Assembly (NCBI GenBank): GCA_051880395.1
Contig: JBJENW010000319.1
Span: 1-42,916 of the forward strand
Origin: JBJENW01 sp051880395
Lineage (GTDB): Bacteria; Bacillota; Clostridia; Lachnospirales; Lachnospiraceae
DNA length: 42,916 nucleotides
Reading direction: 5' to 3'
The notes beneath the pieces are model-generated. The model had not been told where the DNA came from, searched no databases, and saw only the letters and a program-made list of their open reading frames with translations. This document shows positions 40,943-42,916 of this stretch, piece after piece. The position numbers and the translations under genes are program-made. Within the stretch, counting starts at the first letter, position 1, and every line of letters begins with the position of its first letter.

Positions 40943-42133
40943 ATGTTAAAAGACAAAACGGTATTGCTGGGGGTAACCGGAAGTATTGCGGCGTATAAAA
41001 TTGCAAACCTGGCAAGTATGCTTCGAAAACAACAGGCAGATGTGCATGTGATCATGACGAAAAATGCGACAAATTTTATTCACCCGATCACATTTGAAAC
41101 ATTAACAGGAAATAAATGTATTGTGGATACTTTTGATCGTAATTTTTCTTTTGAAGTAGAACATATTTCGCTGGCAAAGAAGGCGGATGTGGTGATGATC
41201 GCGCCGGCATCGGCAAATGTGATCGGAAAACTGGCACATGGAATAGCAGATGATATGCTGACAACAACGGTTATGGCCTGCACCGCGCCGATTCTTGTAT
41301 CACCGGCGATGAATACACATATGTATGAAAATCCGATCGTTCAGGATAACCTTGCTATATTGAAAAAATATGGAATGCAGGTCATTGAGCCGGCAGCAGG
41401 TGTTTTGGCATGTCAGGATATTGGAAAAGGGAAAATGCCGGAGCCGGAATTGTTATTCCGTTATATTGAAAAAGAAATCGGGTGTGAAAAAGATTTGGCG
41501 GGTAAAAAAATTCTGGTAACAGCCGGTCCAACCCGCGAAAAAATCGATCCGGTTCGTTATATAACAAATCATTCTACTGGAAAGATGGGATATGCGATCG
41601 CACAGGCGGCTGCGTATCGCGGAGCAGAAGTCACGCTTGTCAGCGGGCCGGTGGAACTTGCGCCGTTAGACTTTGTACAGACAATATCTGTGGAAAGTGC
41701 GTCTGAAATGTACGATGCAGTTATATCCCAAGCGTCCAAACAGGATGCCGTCGTGATGGCAGCAGCCGTTGCGGATTATCGCCCTAAAACAGTCAGCAGT
41801 GAAAAAATTAAAAAATCAGAGAAACAAATGAGTTTGGAATTGGAAAAAACGGATGATATTTTAAAGACACTTGGAAAAAACAGAACAAAGCGTCCGTTTT
41901 TATGTGGCTTTTCTATGGAAACCGAACATTTGGTGGAAAATTCGCGGAAGAAACTTGAAAAAAAACATCTTGATTTAATCGTTGCAAATAATCTGAAAGA
42001 AGCCGGAGCGGGATTTGGAGTGGATACCAATCGCGTTACCATGATTTCAGAAGAAACCGAAGAAGAATTACCACTGTTACCAAAAGAAGAAGTAGCTCAC
42101 GCTATCTTGGATCGAATTTCGGAAAAAATTTAA
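40943..42133 (+). CDS. coaBC: Bifunctional CoaBC (phosphopantothenoylcysteine synthetase/decarboxylase)
   Basis: Converts 4'-phosphopantothenate to 4'-phosphopantetheine in CoA synthesis. The 396-residue protein has the N-terminal flavin-dependent decarboxylase (GVTGSIAAYKIANL, His in VEHISLAKKAD, PAMNTHMYENP, ACQDIGKGKMPEPE with the substrate-binding Cys) and the C-terminal synthetase (ILVTAGPTREKIDPVRYI, NHSTGKMGYAIAQAA, VMAAAVADYRP, DLIVANNL). Complete. Last gene of the pan/CoA operon; no clear terminator follows. Confidence 0.97.
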   Translation: MLKDKTVLLGVTGSIAAYKIANLASMLRKQQADVHVIMTKNATNFIHPITFETLTGNKCIVDTFDRNFSFEVEHISLAKKADVVMIAPASANVIGKLAHGIADDMLTTTVMACTAPILVSPAMNTHMYENPIVQDNLAILKKYGMQVIEPAAGVLACQDIGKGKMPEPELLFRYIEKEIGCEKDLAGKKILVTAGPTREKIDPVRYITNHSTGKMGYAIAQAAAYRGAEVTLVSGPVELAPLDFVQTISVESASEMYDAVISQASKQDAVVMAAAVADYRPKTVSSEKIKKSEKQMSLELEKTDDILKTLGKNRTKRPFLCGFSMETEHLVENSRKKLEKKHLDLIVANNLKEAGAGFGVDTNRVTMISEETEEELPLLPKEEVAHAILDRISEKI

Positions 42134-42195
42134 CTGACACAGTTTCCTTTTTTCTACATAATGTAAAGTAAAAAGTAGTCATAAGGGGAATGAAA

Positions 42196-42402
42196 ATGAT
42201 GGACGCAGGAAAGAAAGACCGTTGTCCAAAGCAGGGTTCACCACGAATGCAGGATTTTCTACAGGGAATGCCGCTTGCGATGGCGTATGTACCATGGCAG
42301 CATATGCAAAATTTGTATGAACCGGAACAGGCGCTCCGATGTGGGACTGTTTTCCCAGAATTAAATATGCCGTTTCTTGGCAGGAAGGGGTGTCGGTCAT
42401 GA
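42196..42402 (+). CDS. cotJA: Spore coat-associated protein CotJA
   Basis: A 68-residue protein with the CotJA core AMAYVPWQHMQNLYEPEQAL, then GTVFPELNMPF. CotJA is a small spore-coat component made in the mother cell together with CotJB and the manganese catalase-like CotJC. ATG 42196 lies 7 bases after AAGGGGA; an ATG at 42190 is too close to that site. No convincing sigma-E promoter could be assigned in the 62 bases upstream. It overlaps cotJB by ATGA. Confidence 0.9.
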   Translation: MMDAGKKDRCPKQGSPRMQDFLQGMPLAMAYVPWQHMQNLYEPEQALRCGTVFPELNMPFLGRKGCRS

Positions 42403-42668
42403 ATCAGCGATTGCAAAATATGGATCAAAGAAGCCTGCTGCACTGGATTGATATGGTCAGTATGTGCATGTATGACATGATTCTGTACCTTGATACACAC
42501 CCGAAGGATACAGATGCCATGCAGTATTTTTCACAGTATAAACAGATGCGTGAAGATGCAATGGATGTGTTTGGCAATAAATTTTATCCGCTTCTTTTGG
42601 ATCGTGCGAAACCGGACTGCTATTGGAAATGGGTATTATCCCCATGGCCATGGGAAGGAGGGTGCTGA
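42399..42668 (+). CDS. cotJB: Spore coat protein CotJB
   Basis: An 89-residue CotJB protein: LLHWIDMVSMCMYDMILYLDTHP, read as one helix block, then AMQYFSQYKQMREDAMDVF, YPLLLDRAKP and a tryptophan-rich end WKWVLSPWPWEG that is typical of the family. The start at 42399 overlaps the cotJA stop and has AGGAAGGGG upstream; the longer frame inside cotJA is not used. Confidence 0.9.
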   Translation: MNQRLQNMDQRSLLHWIDMVSMCMYDMILYLDTHPKDTDAMQYFSQYKQMREDAMDVFGNKFYPLLLDRAKPDCYWKWVLSPWPWEGGC

Positions 42669-42671
42669 TTC

Positions 42672-42916
42672 ATGTGGAATTATGAAAAAAGATTGGAATA
42701 TCCGATTCGGATCAAAGAACAGAATCCGGAAATTGCGCAGGTGATCTTGACACAATATGGAGGTCCCGATGGTGAGCTTGGCGCTTCTTTGCGATATTTG
42801 TCACAGAGATATACGATGCCGTATCGTGAAGTGGCGGGGATTCTTACGGATATTGGAACGGAAGAATCAGCACATCGATGTTGGCGATGATTATTGTACT
42901 AAAAAAACATCCAAAT
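42672..42916 (+). pseudogene. cotJC: Spore coat / manganese catalase-like CotJC, frameshifted, 3' end outside window
   Basis: The first 67 residues are a good CotJC: WNYEKRLEYPIRIKEQNPE, QYGGPDGELGASLRYLSQRY, GILTDIGTEESAH, which includes the EExxH metal-ligand motif. Directly after His the frame reads RCWR and stops at 42888-42890. In another frame, from ATG at 42878, the translation is MLAMIIVLKKHPN, which resembles the family continuation after the EExxH helix. So a net loss equivalent to 1 base modulo 3 (for example 4 missing bases) lies at about 42862-42878. This is either a real inactivating indel or a sequencing/assembly error near the contig end. Confidence 0.7.

Noticed and set aside
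1..42916. CRISPR array, tRNA, rRNA, prophage or integrase
   Set aside because: No regularly spaced short repeats, no cloverleaf or rRNA-like sequence, and no phage structural or integrase gene was found.

Overview
The window reads as a chromosomal segment of a low-to-mid GC, endospore-forming Firmicute, most likely a Lachnospiraceae-type Clostridium relative. The reasons are the cotJABC spore-coat operon at the right end, Gram-positive Shine-Dalgarno sites (AGGAGG) before most genes, sigma-A promoters with 17-base spacers, and gene families (Rpn-type nucleases, DUF6323-like and Wadjet JetA-like proteins) that I associate with that group. No rRNA, tRNA, CRISPR array or prophage structural gene was seen.

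Layout. (1) 1-2.1 kb is scrappy accessory DNA: an Rpn-family nuclease gene cut by the window edge, a 78-bp duplicated remnant of a second such gene, a 5'-truncated Uma2-type nuclease, and a small membrane-anchored protein. (2) 2.2-10 kb is a complete four-gene Wadjet-type plasmid-defence operon in the order jetD-jetA-jetB-jetC, followed by an L-asparaginase gene. (3) 11.0-12.1 kb carries no convincing intact gene. It holds two ~397-bp giant imperfect palindromes, homologous to each other but in opposite orientation, with a truncated XRE-regulator remnant between them. (4) 12.2-17.3 kb is an ABC transporter (FtsX-type permease plus ATPase) followed by its OmpR-type response regulator and sensor kinase. 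(5) 17.4-30.7 kb is eight tightly packed co-directional genes with no terminator inside: a coiled-coil protein, a divergent McrB-like AAA+ ATPase, a DUF2357/PD-(D/E)XK nuclease (McrC-like), a DUF6323-like protein, a cardiolipin synthase, and then a second SMC-type set (JetA-, JetB- and JetC-like) that has no adjacent JetD nuclease. A promoter followed by a strong terminator-like hairpin lies just upstream of the first gene. (6) 30.8-42.9 kb is mostly housekeeping: a cell-wall amidase, ilvN-ilvC, a divergent LysR regulator, leuC-leuD, an AP2/HNH-like protein, a pantothenate/CoA operon (panG-panB-panC-panD-coaBC) and cotJA-cotJB-cotJC, the last frameshifted.

How it fits together. The left 30 kb is dominated by DNA defence. 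The first Wadjet operon has all the parts of a known system: SMC ATPase, kleisin, kite-like subunit and Toprim nuclease. The second SMC set lacks the nuclease subunit but shares a transcription unit with an McrBC-like nuclease module. This arrangement is the best candidate for an undescribed system here, although functional coupling is inference from gene order only. On the right, ilvC supplies the valine-pathway intermediate ketoisovalerate (through enzymes not seen here), which feeds both leucine synthesis (leuCD, with leuA and leuB elsewhere) and pantothenate synthesis (panB onward), so the neighbourhood is metabolically coherent.
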